A stretch of DNA of 28,119 bases from Pusillimonas sp. UBA6240 (GTDB taxonomy: Bacteria; Pseudomonadota; Gammaproteobacteria; Burkholderiales; Burkholderiaceae_B), in contig DJWC01000142.1 of the NCBI GenBank assembly GCA_002441445.1, positions 935 to 29,053 of the forward strand, in the 5' to 3' direction. The first letter of the stretch is position 1. Each line of letters begins with the position of its first letter. The translations under genes were made by a program, and so were the position numbers. Positions 1-8,434 of this stretch are shown here, one piece after another. The notes beneath the pieces are model-generated. The model saw nothing but the letters and a program-made list of their open reading frames with translations. It was not told the origin of the DNA and ran no database searches.

Positions 1-665
1 TCGGCCAGCCGCGCGGCGTGCGCGAAGTGCAGGAAGGCGCTTTCAAGGGCGAGCGCCAGGGCTTCGACACCATGCACTACGCGGAATCCGAAGTGCGGCG
101 CATCGCGCATGTCGCCTTCCAGGCGGCCGGCAAGCGCGGCAAGCGGCTGTGCAGCGTGGACAAAGCCAACGTGCTGGAAACCTCGCAGTTCTGGCGCGAC
201 ATCATGATCAGCGTCGCGGCGGAATATCCGCAGATCGAGCTGTCCCACATGTACGTGGACAACGCCGCCATGCAGCTGGTGCGCGCGCCCAAGGCCTTCG
301 ACGTCATCGTCACCGGCAACCTGTTCGGCGATATCCTGTCCGACGAAGCGGCCATGCTCACCGGCTCCATCGGCATGCTGCCTTCCGCGTCGCTGAACTC
401 CGCCAGCCAGGGGCTGTACGAACCCAGCCACGGCTCGGCGCCGGACATCGCCGGCAAGAACGTGGCCAACCCCCTGGCGACCATACTGTCGGCCGCCATG
501 CTCTTGCGCTATTCGCTGAATTTGCCGGAACACGCGGCGCGCATCGAAGCCGCCGTGCAAAGCGTGCTGGAACAGGGCCTGCGGACCGCGGATATCTTCG
601 AAGACGGCGCGAACAAGGTTTCCACCAGCCAAATGGGTGACGCTGTGCTGAAAGCATTAGAATAA
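1..665 (+). CDS. leuB: 3-isopropylmalate dehydrogenase (3' part)
   Basis: This is the C-terminal part of 3-isopropylmalate dehydrogenase, the NAD-dependent oxidative decarboxylase of leucine biosynthesis (cytoplasmic, homodimer). The reading frame is open from base 3 and the true start lies left of the window, so the first visible residues are GQPRGVREVQEGAF. Seen directly: the catalytic lysine segment SVDKANVLETS, the metal-binding aspartate segments HMYVDNAAMQ and NLFGDILSDEA, and the family segment LYEPSHGSAPDIAGK that closes the NAD site. About 220 residues remain of a family usually near 360. The stop TAA is followed after 39 bases by asd in the same direction, consistent with a shared transcript. 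I see no frameshift or missing catalytic residue in the visible part. Confidence 0.97.
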   Translation, partial: GQPRGVREVQEGAFKGERQGFDTMHYAESEVRRIAHVAFQAAGKRGKRLCSVDKANVLETSQFWRDIMISVAAEYPQIELSHMYVDNAAMQLVRAPKAFDVIVTGNLFGDILSDEAAMLTGSIGMLPSASLNSASQGLYEPSHGSAPDIAGKNVANPLATILSAAMLLRYSLNLPEHAARIEAAVQSVLEQGLRTADIFEDGANKVSTSQMGDAVLKALE

Positions 666-704
666 TGCTTTAGGCCTTATTTTCTTCTTTTTAAGCGACT
701 TAAC

Positions 705-1835
705 ATGAGCCAAGCAGTGGGTTTAGTCGGTTGGCGCGGCATGGTGGGATCGGTCCTCATGCAGCGCATGCGCGACGAGAATGATTTTTCCTTGTTTCAG
801 CCGGTGTTCTTTTCCACCAGCAACGCCGGCGGCGCGGCGCCGTCGTGGGCCGATGGCGCGGGTGCGCTGCAAGACGCCCATGATATCGACGCGCTGAAAA
901 AACTCCCCATCATTCTCACCGCCCAGGGCGGCGACTACACCACCGCCGTCTATCCCAAATTGCGCGCGGCCGGCTGGGACGGCGTCTGGATAGACGCCGC
1001 CAGCACCTTGCGCATGGCCGACGACGCCATCATTGTGCTGGACCCGGTCAATCGCCCCGTCATCGACGCAGCCCTGCGGCGCGGCGTCAAGAACTTCATC
1101 GGCGGCAATTGCACGGTCAGCTGCATGCTGATGGGCCTGGCCGGCCTGTTCAACCAGGACCTGATAGAGTGGATGACCAGCATGACCTATCAGGCGGCGT
1201 CCGGCGGCGGCGCTCAGCACATGCGCGAACTGCTCACCCAATTCGGCGTGCTCAACAGCGCTGTCAAATCCCTGCTGGACGACCCGGCTTCGGCCATCCT
1301 GGAGATCGACCGCGGCGTCCTGCGGGCTCAGCAAGACCCGGCCTTGCCGCGCGACCATTTCGGCGTGCCGCTGGGCGGCAACCTGATTCCCTGGATCGAC
1401 AAAGACCTGGGCAAGGGCGTGTCGCGCGAAGAATGGAAGGCGGAAGCCGAAACCAACAAGATCCTCGGCCGCGGCGCGGCCTTCGGCACGGCCGCCACGC
1501 CCATCGACGGGCTGTGCGTGCGCATAGGCGCCATGCGCTGCCATAGCCAGGCCCTGACGATCAAGCTCAAGCGCGACGTCCCCCTGGACGAAGTATCGGA
1601 CATCATCAGCGCAGGCTCGAAGTGGGCGAAAGTCATTCCCAACGAGCGCGAAGCCACCATGCAGCAGCTGACGCCGGTCGCCGTGACGGGCACCTTGGAC
1701 ATTCCCGTGGGCCGCTTGCGCAAGATGTCCATGGGTCCTGAATACCTCAGCGCATTTACCGTGGGCGATCAGCTATTATGGGGGGCCGCCGAACCGCTGC
1801 GGCGCATGTTGCGCATAACTTTGGGTGAACTCTGA
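705..1835 (+). CDS. asd: Aspartate-semialdehyde dehydrogenase
   Basis: NADPH-dependent reduction of aspartyl phosphate to aspartate semialdehyde, the branch point to lysine/diaminopimelate, methionine and threonine. The protein has 376 residues, normal for the Gram-negative type. The N-terminal Rossmann segment is VGLVGWRGMVGS (residues 5-16). The catalytic cysteine is C136 in GGNCTVSC. Q163 (TYQAASGGG), R273 and H280 (CVRIGAMRCH) match the substrate-binding and acid/base residues known in E. coli Asd (Q162, R267, H274). The upstream sequence has no strong Shine-Dalgarno, but the start aligns with the conserved N-terminus of the family. It lies between leuB and fimV; its stop TGA is separated from the fimV ATG by two bases, so these genes are probably co-transcribed. 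Confidence 0.97.
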   Translation: MSQAVGLVGWRGMVGSVLMQRMRDENDFSLFQPVFFSTSNAGGAAPSWADGAGALQDAHDIDALKKLPIILTAQGGDYTTAVYPKLRAAGWDGVWIDAASTLRMADDAIIVLDPVNRPVIDAALRRGVKNFIGGNCTVSCMLMGLAGLFNQDLIEWMTSMTYQAASGGGAQHMRELLTQFGVLNSAVKSLLDDPASAILEIDRGVLRAQQDPALPRDHFGVPLGGNLIPWIDKDLGKGVSREEWKAEAETNKILGRGAAFGTAATPIDGLCVRIGAMRCHSQALTIKLKRDVPLDEVSDIISAGSKWAKVIPNEREATMQQLTPVAVTGTLDIPVGRLRKMSMGPEYLSAFTVGDQLLWGAAEPLRRMLRITLGEL

Positions 1836-1837
1836 TA

Positions 1838-4204
1838 ATGGCCATGTCCCGCAGTGTGTCTTCGTCTTTTGCGTTAGTCTGGAACACTAAACCTTTAGTC
1901 GGGGCGCTCGCGGCGGCATTGATCTCATGCCCGTCGGCGTATGCCGCCAGTTTCGGGCACTCGCGCATCGTGTCCGGCCTGGGCCAGCCGCTGGGCATCG
2001 ACATCCCGGTCAGCCAGCTCAGCGCCGACGATCTCCGTTCCCTGGCCGTGACGCCCGCCCCTTTGTCCGCATGGCAGCAGGCCGGACTGACTCCGCCCGT
2101 CGCCTTGTCGGACTTGCGGCTGCAAGTGGTCGACGGCTACACGGCGGGCATCAAGGTCATACAGCTGCGCTCCAGCACGCCCTTCGACCAGCCGATCGCG
2201 GATGTCCTGCTCGACGTCCGTACCGCCGCCGGCCAGCAGCGCTACCAGGTCAGCCTGCTTGCGCATGGCGGGGCGGCTTCCGCCGCGGCGCAGCGCAGTT
2301 CCAGCCTCAGGGACCCAAGCGGCGCGGCCGCGTCCGCCCAGGCGGGCTACACCATCAAGGTCAGGCGCGGCGACACCATGTTCGCCATCGCCCGGCGCAA
2401 CGCCGTGCCGGACGCCAGCATCTATCAGCTCATGATCGCCTTGCAGCGCGCCAACCCGCAAGCCTTCATCCATGGCAACATCAATCTGGTCAAGGCGGGC
2501 GCCAGCCTGAAGATGCCGAGCATGGCCGATATCACCGCCATTTCCGATCGCGAAGCGCGCCGCATCTTCATGCGGCAGGCGCATGAATTCGCGCTCTACC
2601 GCCAGCGTGCGGCGGCCGGCGCCGGGGTGGTGGGCGCCGGGGGCGATGCGGCGGCGGGCCAGGTTTCGCCTGGGGGGGCGGAGCCGCAAATGGAAGCCGC
2701 CGATCAGTCGCGCGACCAATTGCGTTTGTCCAGCGCTGCTGCGAACGGCCGTACAGGCGCCACGTCCGGCGGTGCCGCGGCGGCCGGTGCCGCGGGGGGC
2801 GGCTTGTCGACCGATGCCCGGTCCGACGACCAGGTCGCCACACGCAAGGGCATTGCAGAATCCGAACAGCGCGTGTCCCAACTGGAAGAAAACGTCAAGC
2901 ATCTTAGCGAGGCTTTGCGCGCGCAAGGCGGCGCCGCTTCGGGCCTGGTGGTCGACGGCGCAAAAGGCCTGAGCCAGTCGCTGGCCGACGCGGTAGGCGG
3001 CTCGCCGGATGGCCAGGCGGGCTCGGCCGCGCCCGGCGGGGCGACGTCTGGCGGCGGTACAGCGGGGCGGCCTGGCCAGGCTGCCGGCGGTGCGCGGCAA
3101 GGTTCCGCCGGCGCTCCGGGCGGGACCGCTACCCACGGCGCGGGCGCGCAGGCCGGAAACGGCGGCGCAGGGGGCGGCGCTCAGGCTGCTGACGCCGCGG
3201 GCGGCAAACCCGCAGGCGCGGCTACGGCCGGCTCCACGGCGGCGGCTGGCAACGGTTCCGACGCCAGTGCGGCGGCCGGCACTGGGTCCGGTTCCGCTGC
3301 AGCGGGTTCAAGTGCGGCGAGTTCCTCCGCAACCGGTTCCACTGCACCGGGCGGCGCGGCGGCTCAGCCCTCAGGCAGGGAACGCTCCGGCAACGGCGCG
3401 GGGGCTGCTGCGGGCGGCAATGCAACGAGCGCGGGAGGTCCCGGAGGCAGCAGTGGCGCCGCTAGCGGTGGCGCCTCCGCTACGGCAAGCGGCGGCTCTA
3501 CCGCGGCGGGCTCCGCTGCGGCAAGTCCCAATGAAGCGGGTTCCACCGCGGCCGGTCCTACCGCGTCGGGCGGCGGTTCGGCTGCCGGCGGCGGGGCGGC
3601 TCAGGCCTCGCCGGGCGGGAAAGGCGCAGGCAGTGGCGCAGGGGCTGCTGCGGGCGGCGGTGCAGCGAATGCCGCGGCAGGCTCCGCAGGCGCCGATGGC
3701 GCTCCTAGCGGTTCCTCAGCCGGCAGCGCGTCCGGCGCCACAGGCGACGGCTCCACCGGGGCGGCAAACGGCCAGGCCCGGTCCGGCTCCGGCAATGGCG
3801 GTTCCGCCGCGCAAGCGGGCGGCGCGGGCATCGCGGCGCCGGGGCTACCCGGCAGCGCCAGCGACGGCGGCTCCGCCAAGGGGCCAGGCGCGGCGGTGGG
3901 GGCGGATAAACCGGCTCGGGGGGCGGCTGCGGACGGCAAGGCCGATGCGGCTTCCGGCGCCGATTCAAATTCCACAAAGGCGGAACAAAGCGTGTCGTGG
4001 CTACAAGAACACATGCTGGGTGTGATCACCGGCGTACTGGCATTCATCGTATTGATCATCGCCTGGCTGTTGCGCCGCGCGAATTCGGCGAACCGCGACG
4101 GCGACGGCCACGGGGTCATTACGGACGCCATGGTCCAGGAAAAACTCGAACAGATCAATCTGGATCTGGACGACGGCGCCGAGCCTCGAGCCCGGCGCCA
4201 CTAG
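1838..4204 (+). CDS. fimV: FimV/HubP-like LysM membrane protein
   Basis: A peptidoglycan-binding inner-membrane protein of the FimV/HubP family, which acts in cell-pole organisation and type IV pilus assembly. Domains in order over 788 residues: a signal-peptide-like N-terminus ending near SAYA (about 37); the FimV N-terminal domain (FGHSRIVSGLGQPLGIDIPV and a beta-rich stretch to about 150); a LysM domain at about 170-230 (YTIKVRRGDTMFAIARR); a predicted coiled coil at about 340-364; a very long Ala/Gly/Ser linker at about 385-720; one membrane segment at about 727-746 (VLAFIVLIIAWLL); and a cytoplasmic tail of about 40 residues. Long FimV proteins carry TPR and FimV C-terminal motifs after the membrane segment; here they are absent. 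The start is translationally coupled to asd (TGATAATG). A second in-frame ATG lies at 1844. Confidence 0.85.
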   Translation: MAMSRSVSSSFALVWNTKPLVGALAAALISCPSAYAASFGHSRIVSGLGQPLGIDIPVSQLSADDLRSLAVTPAPLSAWQQAGLTPPVALSDLRLQVVDGYTAGIKVIQLRSSTPFDQPIADVLLDVRTAAGQQRYQVSLLAHGGAASAAAQRSSSLRDPSGAAASAQAGYTIKVRRGDTMFAIARRNAVPDASIYQLMIALQRANPQAFIHGNINLVKAGASLKMPSMADITAISDREARRIFMRQAHEFALYRQRAAAGAGVVGAGGDAAAGQVSPGGAEPQMEAADQSRDQLRLSSAAANGRTGATSGGAAAAGAAGGGLSTDARSDDQVATRKGIAESEQRVSQLEENVKHLSEALRAQGGAASGLVVDGAKGLSQSLADAVGGSPDGQAGSAAPGGATSGGGTAGRPGQAAGGARQGSAGAPGGTATHGAGAQAGNGGAGGGAQAADAAGGKPAGAATAGSTAAAGNGSDASAAAGTGSGSAAAGSSAASSSATGSTAPGGAAAQPSGRERSGNGAGAAAGGNATSAGGPGGSSGAASGGASATASGGSTAAGSAAASPNEAGSTAAGPTASGGGSAAGGGAAQASPGGKGAGSGAGAAAGGGAANAAAGSAGADGAPSGSSAGSASGATGDGSTGAANGQARSGSGNGGSAAQAGGAGIAAPGLPGSASDGGSAKGPGAAVGADKPARGAAADGKADAASGADSNSTKAEQSVSWLQEHMLGVITGVLAFIVLIIAWLLRRANSANRDGDGHGVITDAMVQEKLEQINLDLDDGAEPRARRH
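3000..3970 (+). repeat. Ala/Gly/Ser low-complexity linker in fimV
   Basis: This stretch codes for about 320 residues made almost only of Ala, Gly, Ser and Thr, with a few Pro, Gln and Asn. At the DNA level it is a field of GGC/GCG/GCC-rich imperfect repeats. A longer internal duplication is visible with an offset of about 240 bp: the 18-base block GGGGCTGCTGCGGGCGGC occurs at 3401-3418 and again at 3641-3658, and similar flanks (GCGGCTCAG at 3359 and 3596) extend the similarity. It connects the periplasmic LysM part to the membrane segment and may act as a flexible spacer across the periplasm. Confidence 0.75.
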
Positions 4205-4209
4205 GATCC

Positions 4210-5016
4210 ATGCCGCGCATCGCGTTGGGCATAGTCTACGATGGTTCGTCCTGGCAGGGCTGGCAGACCCAGCCCAGCGGCCGGACCGTCCAGGATGCGG
4301 TCGAATCCGCGCTGGCGCAGTTCCTGGCGGAGCCCGTGGCGACGATATGCGCGGGGCGCACCGATACCGGCGTGCATGCGCTCGGCCAGGTCGTGCACCT
4401 GGACACCGCCGCCCAACGGCGCAGCGAGTCCTGGGTGCGGGGCATGAACGCCATTTTGCCCCGCAGCATCGCCGTGCAATGGAGCGCGCCCGTCGATGAT
4501 AGTTTCCACGCCCGGTATTCCGCCGTCTCCCGCAGCTATGTCTACCTGGTGCGCAATGCCAGGCAGCGCTCGCCGCTGATGGAGGGGCGCGCGGGCTGGG
4601 TCTATCATGGCCTGTCTTTGGAGCCCATGCGGGAAGCGGCGCGCCGCCTGGTGGGCGAACACGACTTCAGCAGCTTTCGTTCGTCCGAGTGCCAAGCCGC
4701 CAGCCCGGTGCGCACCTTGTCCGTTCTGGACATCGAGCAGTTCGGCGAATTCTTCCTGTTCACCTTCAAAGCCAATGCTTTCCTGCATCACATGGTGCGC
4801 AATCTGATGGGCGCATTGCTTTATGTGGGGCAGGGCAGGCAGGACCCCGCCTGGATGGACACCCTGCTGCTCGAGCGCGACAGGCGCCGCGCGGCGCCCA
4901 CTTTCGCGCCCGACGGGCTGTATCTGGCCGAGGTGGAATATCCGGCCCGCTACGGCCTGCCCGCCGTCCCCGCGGCGCGCGCGCTTTTTTCCCATCTGGG
5001 GATCTCAGCGCGCTAA
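4210..5016 (+). CDS. truA: tRNA pseudouridine(38-40) synthase
   Basis: TruA isomerises uridines 38, 39 and 40 in the anticodon arm of many tRNAs. I chose ATG 4210, giving 268 residues beginning MPRIALGIVYDGSSWQGWQ, because this is the conserved family N-terminus; the same frame is open further upstream, but only as out-of-frame reading of the fimV end. The catalytic aspartate is D52 in AGRTDTGVHA. Other family segments are FHARYSAVSRSYVYLV (conserved Tyr in the active site), HDFSSFR and FLHHMVRNLMG. The start lies 5 bases after the fimV stop, so the two genes are coupled, and the fimV-truA order is common in Burkholderiales. Nothing is missing. Confidence 0.96.
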   Translation: MPRIALGIVYDGSSWQGWQTQPSGRTVQDAVESALAQFLAEPVATICAGRTDTGVHALGQVVHLDTAAQRRSESWVRGMNAILPRSIAVQWSAPVDDSFHARYSAVSRSYVYLVRNARQRSPLMEGRAGWVYHGLSLEPMREAARRLVGEHDFSSFRSSECQAASPVRTLSVLDIEQFGEFFLFTFKANAFLHHMVRNLMGALLYVGQGRQDPAWMDTLLLERDRRRAAPTFAPDGLYLAEVEYPARYGLPAVPAARALFSHLGISAR

Positions 5017-5041
5017 GGCGGTTTCTTTTAGGTATAAGCCC

Positions 5042-5836
5042 GTGCCGAAATTCGCCGCGAATATAAGCCTGATGTTCCAGGAAGTTCCGTTTATCGAACG
5101 CTTCGGGGCCGCGGCCGCGGCCGGATTCAAGGCCGTGGAATTCTTGTTCCCCTACGGCCACGGGGCCGATGAGATCGCCGCGAGGCTTCGGGCGCATGGC
5201 ATCGAAAATGTGCTGTTCAACATGCCGCCGGGCGACTGGGATGCAGGCGAGCGCGGCATTGCCGCGCTACCGGGCCGGCGCGAGGAATTCCGGCGGGGCG
5301 TAGCGATCGCCATCGAATACGCCAGGGCGCTTGGAACGCCGCGCCTGCACGTCATGGCGGGCCGGGTCCCCGGCGGCGCCGATGCCGAAGCATGCCGGCG
5401 CAGTTTCATTGAAAACCTGAAATATGCGGCGGGCGAGTGTGCGCCGCATGGCATCGAAGTATTGATCGAGCCCATCAACCAGCGGGACATGCCCGGCTAT
5501 CTGCTGTCGAGGCAGGCCGATGCCCACCGCATACGCGAAGAGGTCGGGGCGCCGAATCTGAAGATCCAGATGGATTTCTATCACGCCCAGATCATGGAGG
5601 GCGACCTTGCCGCGACATTCAGAAAATATCTCGCCCATATAGGCCACATCCAGATCGCCGGCGTGCCGCAGCGGCACGAGCCCGATACGGGCGAGATCAA
5701 CTATCCCTATCTCTTCGATTTGATGGACGAGCTCGGGTACGGGGGCTGGGTAGGCTGCGAATACCGGCCCGCAAAGGGGACCCAGGAGGGGTTGGCGTGG
5801 CTGAAAGCCTGGACATTATCCCATCCGGCCGGTTGA
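5042..5836 (+). CDS. hyi: Hydroxypyruvate isomerase-family TIM-barrel protein
   Basis: A 264-residue TIM-barrel sugar isomerase of the hydroxypyruvate isomerase (Hyi/OtnI) family, which interconverts hydroxypyruvate and tartronate semialdehyde or related 2-keto sugars. I chose GTG 5042 because the conserved N-terminus (PKFAANISLMFQEVPFIERF) starts there and AGG sits 9 bases upstream; the frame runs open into truA but that part is non-coding. The expected metal ligands are all present: E143 (LIEPINQRDMPGY), D178 (QMDFYHAQ), Q204 (HIQIAG) and E240 (GCEYRP). It follows truA by 25 bases. No glyoxylate carboligase (gcl) or tartronate semialdehyde reductase is adjacent, so the true substrate is open; its closest partner here is the TRAP transporter downstream. 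Confidence 0.85.
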   Translation: MPKFAANISLMFQEVPFIERFGAAAAAGFKAVEFLFPYGHGADEIAARLRAHGIENVLFNMPPGDWDAGERGIAALPGRREEFRRGVAIAIEYARALGTPRLHVMAGRVPGGADAEACRRSFIENLKYAAGECAPHGIEVLIEPINQRDMPGYLLSRQADAHRIREEVGAPNLKIQMDFYHAQIMEGDLAATFRKYLAHIGHIQIAGVPQRHEPDTGEINYPYLFDLMDELGYGGWVGCEYRPAKGTQEGLAWLKAWTLSHPAG

Positions 5837-5846
5837 GCATGGCCAT

Positions 5847-5890
5847 GCCGGCGGCGTCGCCGCGCAGGGCTTTTCGCGGCGCCGGCTTTC
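5847..5890 (+). terminator. Possible terminator hairpin after hyi
   Basis: GCCGGCG at 5847-5853 can pair with CGCCGGC at 5880-5886, with further imperfect pairs inside a long loop, followed only by TTTC. The very short T run makes this a weak intrinsic terminator at best. It lies just after the hyi stop in the 218-base gap before the TRAP genes. Confidence 0.3.
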
Positions 5891-6054
5891 ATCCGCGTAA
5901 GGGTAAATCGAGGGAAAATCTTCGCTGTCTCGATCAGCGTGGGGATTAGCCCCAAGAGCGGAATGAGGGCAAAAGTATTAGAATGCAGCGGTTTCCGGCG
6001 CGGCGCCGCTCGCTCGCCGCAGGCCTTTCCTACCTCTCGCGTAGTGCGGAACTC

Positions 6055-6684
6055 ATGAAATTCTTCTTGTCTTTATCCCGAGCCATCGACGCCGTCAATA
6101 TCAGGGTGGGCCGGATCGTCATCTGGCTGACGCTGGTGGTGGTGCTGGTCAGCGCCACCAATGCGGTGGTGCGCAAGGTGTTCCAGGTCAGCTCGAACGC
6201 CTGGCTGGAACTGCAATGGTATTTGTTCGGGGCCATTTTTCTGCTTGCGGCTGGCTATACCTATTTGCGCAACGAGCATGTCAGGGTGGATGTCCTGGCG
6301 CAAAAGTTTTCCCGGCGCACCCAGATCTACATTGAAATCTTCGGCATCCTGTTTTTCCTGTTTCCGGCTTGCGCGCTGATTTTCTGGCTGTCGCTGCCGT
6401 ACTTCTACGAATCCTTCGTGCTGCACGAACTGTCGTCCAATACCGGGGGCTTGATACGCTGGCCGGCAAAACTGTTGATACCCGTGGGATTCTTCCTGCT
6501 CATCCTGGCCGGCGTGTCGCAGCTCATCAAATGCATAGGCTTTCTGCGCGGGGTCTGCCCGGATCCGACCGCCAAACCGGACGGCAAGACCGCCGAAGAA
6601 GAGCTGGCCGAGGAAATCCTGCGGCAGGCTGAACTCGACCGGCGCGGCGACGCGCGGCAAAACATTACAGGCAAGGGCCGCTGA
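6055..6684 (+). CDS. TRAP transporter small membrane subunit (DctQ type)
   Basis: Small integral membrane subunit of a tripartite ATP-independent periplasmic (TRAP) transporter, which with the large subunit and a periplasmic receptor imports organic acids using a sodium gradient. I chose ATG 6055 (209 residues, MKFFLSLSRAIDAVN); the open frame extends to 5983, but the family start with its short cytoplasmic lead is here. Four membrane segments are visible at about 21-40, 52-71, 92-115 and 138-162, with the family motif RNEHVRVDVL at 72-81 between segments two and three. The C-terminal 40 residues are charged and cytoplasmic. The large subunit starts 2 bases after the stop. Substrate cannot be read from the membrane subunits. 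Confidence 0.9.
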   Translation: MKFFLSLSRAIDAVNIRVGRIVIWLTLVVVLVSATNAVVRKVFQVSSNAWLELQWYLFGAIFLLAAGYTYLRNEHVRVDVLAQKFSRRTQIYIEIFGILFFLFPACALIFWLSLPYFYESFVLHELSSNTGGLIRWPAKLLIPVGFFLLILAGVSQLIKCIGFLRGVCPDPTAKPDGKTAEEELAEEILRQAELDRRGDARQNITGKGR

Positions 6685-6686
6685 TC

Positions 6687-8420
6687 ATGGAGTTTATCGT
6701 CGACAACGTTGCCCCGATCATGTTCTTCAACTTGATCGTCTTCCTGCTCCTGGGTTTTCCCGTCGCATTTTCACTGGCGGCCAACGGCATACTGTATGGC
6801 CTGATCGCCATCGATCTGGGGCTGATGCAGCCGGCCCTGTTCCAGGCCCTGCCGCAGCGCGTATTCGGCATCGTATCCAATGACACGCTGCTCGCCGTGC
6901 CGTTCTTCACGCTGATGGGGCTGATACTGGAACGCTCGGGCATGGCCGAGGATTTGCTGGAAACCGTCGGCCAGCTGTTCGGGCCGGTGCGCGGCGGGCT
7001 GGCCATCGCCGTGGTGCTGGTGGGCGCCATGCTGGCGGCCACCACCGGCGTCGTCTCCGCCTCGGTCATTTCGATGGGCTTGATTTCCTTGCCCATCATG
7101 CTGCGCTATGGCTACGACAGGCGGCTGGCGGCCGGCGTCATCGCGGCTTCGGGCACGCTGTCGCAGATCATTCCGCCTTCGCTGGTGCTCATCATTCTGG
7201 CGGACCAGCTCGGGCGCTCCATCGGCGACATGTACCGCGGCGCCATGGTGCCCGGCCTGGTGCTGACGGGCTGCTATATCGCCTATATCGTGATCATGAC
7301 TCTGGTCAAGCCGTCCAGCGCGCCGGCCCTGCCGCCGGAGGCGCGCATCTACGACAGGCCGGACGGCAGCCGCGGCCTGCGCTCGCTGATCATACTGACC
7401 TTGATCGCTTCGGCGGTTTCCTACTTCGCCACGCAGCATTATTTCAGCGAGCACACCCAGGTGCCGGTGGACGAGCGCGTCGTCATCAGCCTCATGGCCT
7501 GGGGCATCACCGCCTTGATCATCGCGCTGGTGAACAAGATCTTCAAACTGGGGCTGCTGTCGGAAATCGCCGAGCGCGTCACCTTCGTGATGATCCCGCC
7601 GCTGTTCCTGATCTTCCTGGTTCTGGGCACCATCTTCATCGGCGTGGCGACCCCCACCGAGGGCGGCGCCATGGGGGCGGTGGGCGCGCTGGTCATGGCC
7701 GTGTCGCGGGGCCGCTTTTCCTGGAGCCTGCTCAAGCAGGCCATGGACACCACCACCAAGCTGTCCTGCTTCGTGGTGTTCATCCTGGTCGGGTCCACCG
7801 TGTTCAGCCTCAGTTTTCGCGGCATCAACGGCGATCTCTGGGTCGAGCACCTGCTGGTAGGCTTGCCCGGCGGCCAATGGGGGTTCCTCATTGTGGTCAG
7901 CCTGCTGACCTTCTTCCTGGCCTTTTTCCTGGATTTTTTCGAACTCGCCTTCATCATCATTCCGCTGATCGGGCCGGTGGCCGAGAAGCTGGGCATCGAT
8001 TTGATCTGGTTCGGCGTGCTGCTGGCGGTGAACATGCAGACCTCCTTCATGCACCCGCCTTTCGGGTTTGCGCTGTTCTACCTGCGCTCCGTGGCCCCGA
8101 AGGAGGACTATCACGACCGCGTTTCGGGCAAGCTGATCGCCAAGGTGACCACAGGCCAGATCTACTGGGGCTCGGTGCCTTTCATCTGCATCCAGCTCTT
8201 CATGGTGGCGGTGGTCATGGTGTTCCCCGGCATGGTCACGCACTATAAGCACGATGCGCCGACGGTGGACCCGGCGACCATAGACTTCGGCGGCGGGGCG
8301 GACTACGGCTCCGGCGCCTATGGCTACGACCAGCCGGGCGGCGGCGCGGGCAGTGTTCCGGGCGGCACGGGCAGCGCTCCGGGCAGCGAGGCGGACGATG
8401 CCGGGGCGGCGTTCAAATAG
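6687..8420 (+). CDS. TRAP transporter large membrane subunit (DctM type)
   Basis: Large transport subunit of the same TRAP system, 577 residues and strongly hydrophobic with about 12 or more membrane segments. Family features: the opening IVFLLLGFPVAFSLAANGILYG, the segment MLAATTGVVSASVISMGLISLP, the glycine/proline segment SGTLSQIIPPSLVLII near the substrate and sodium sites, VATPTEGGAMGAVGAL in the second repeat, and FMHPPFGFALFYLR near the end. It is longer than the usual 430 residues: there is an insert with two extra hydrophobic stretches at about 210-300, and a C-terminal tail of about 50 residues rich in Gly, Ser, Ala and Asp. No periplasmic receptor (DctP/TAXI) gene lies beside it. 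trpF starts 14 bases later, so trpF probably shares this transcript. Confidence 0.92.
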   Translation: MEFIVDNVAPIMFFNLIVFLLLGFPVAFSLAANGILYGLIAIDLGLMQPALFQALPQRVFGIVSNDTLLAVPFFTLMGLILERSGMAEDLLETVGQLFGPVRGGLAIAVVLVGAMLAATTGVVSASVISMGLISLPIMLRYGYDRRLAAGVIAASGTLSQIIPPSLVLIILADQLGRSIGDMYRGAMVPGLVLTGCYIAYIVIMTLVKPSSAPALPPEARIYDRPDGSRGLRSLIILTLIASAVSYFATQHYFSEHTQVPVDERVVISLMAWGITALIIALVNKIFKLGLLSEIAERVTFVMIPPLFLIFLVLGTIFIGVATPTEGGAMGAVGALVMAVSRGRFSWSLLKQAMDTTTKLSCFVVFILVGSTVFSLSFRGINGDLWVEHLLVGLPGGQWGFLIVVSLLTFFLAFFLDFFELAFIIIPLIGPVAEKLGIDLIWFGVLLAVNMQTSFMHPPFGFALFYLRSVAPKEDYHDRVSGKLIAKVTTGQIYWGSVPFICIQLFMVAVVMVFPGMVTHYKHDAPTVDPATIDFGGGADYGSGAYGYDQPGGGAGSVPGGTGSAPGSEADDAGAAFK

Positions 8421-8434
8421 GCGATAATGAGGCC

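Noticed and set aside
1925..3136. A 403-codon antisense frame within fimV
   Set aside because: Arg/Gly/Ala-rich shadow of a GC-biased gene; no motif, no ribosome binding site.
5971..5984. TATTAGAAT as -10 box for the TRAP genes
   Set aside because: No -35 element is found at 16-18 bases, so a promoter here cannot be supported.
6771..8252. A 493-codon open frame opposite the large TRAP subunit
   Set aside because: The product is His/Gln/Asp-rich, as expected from the complement of hydrophobic codons; the + strand gene is certain.
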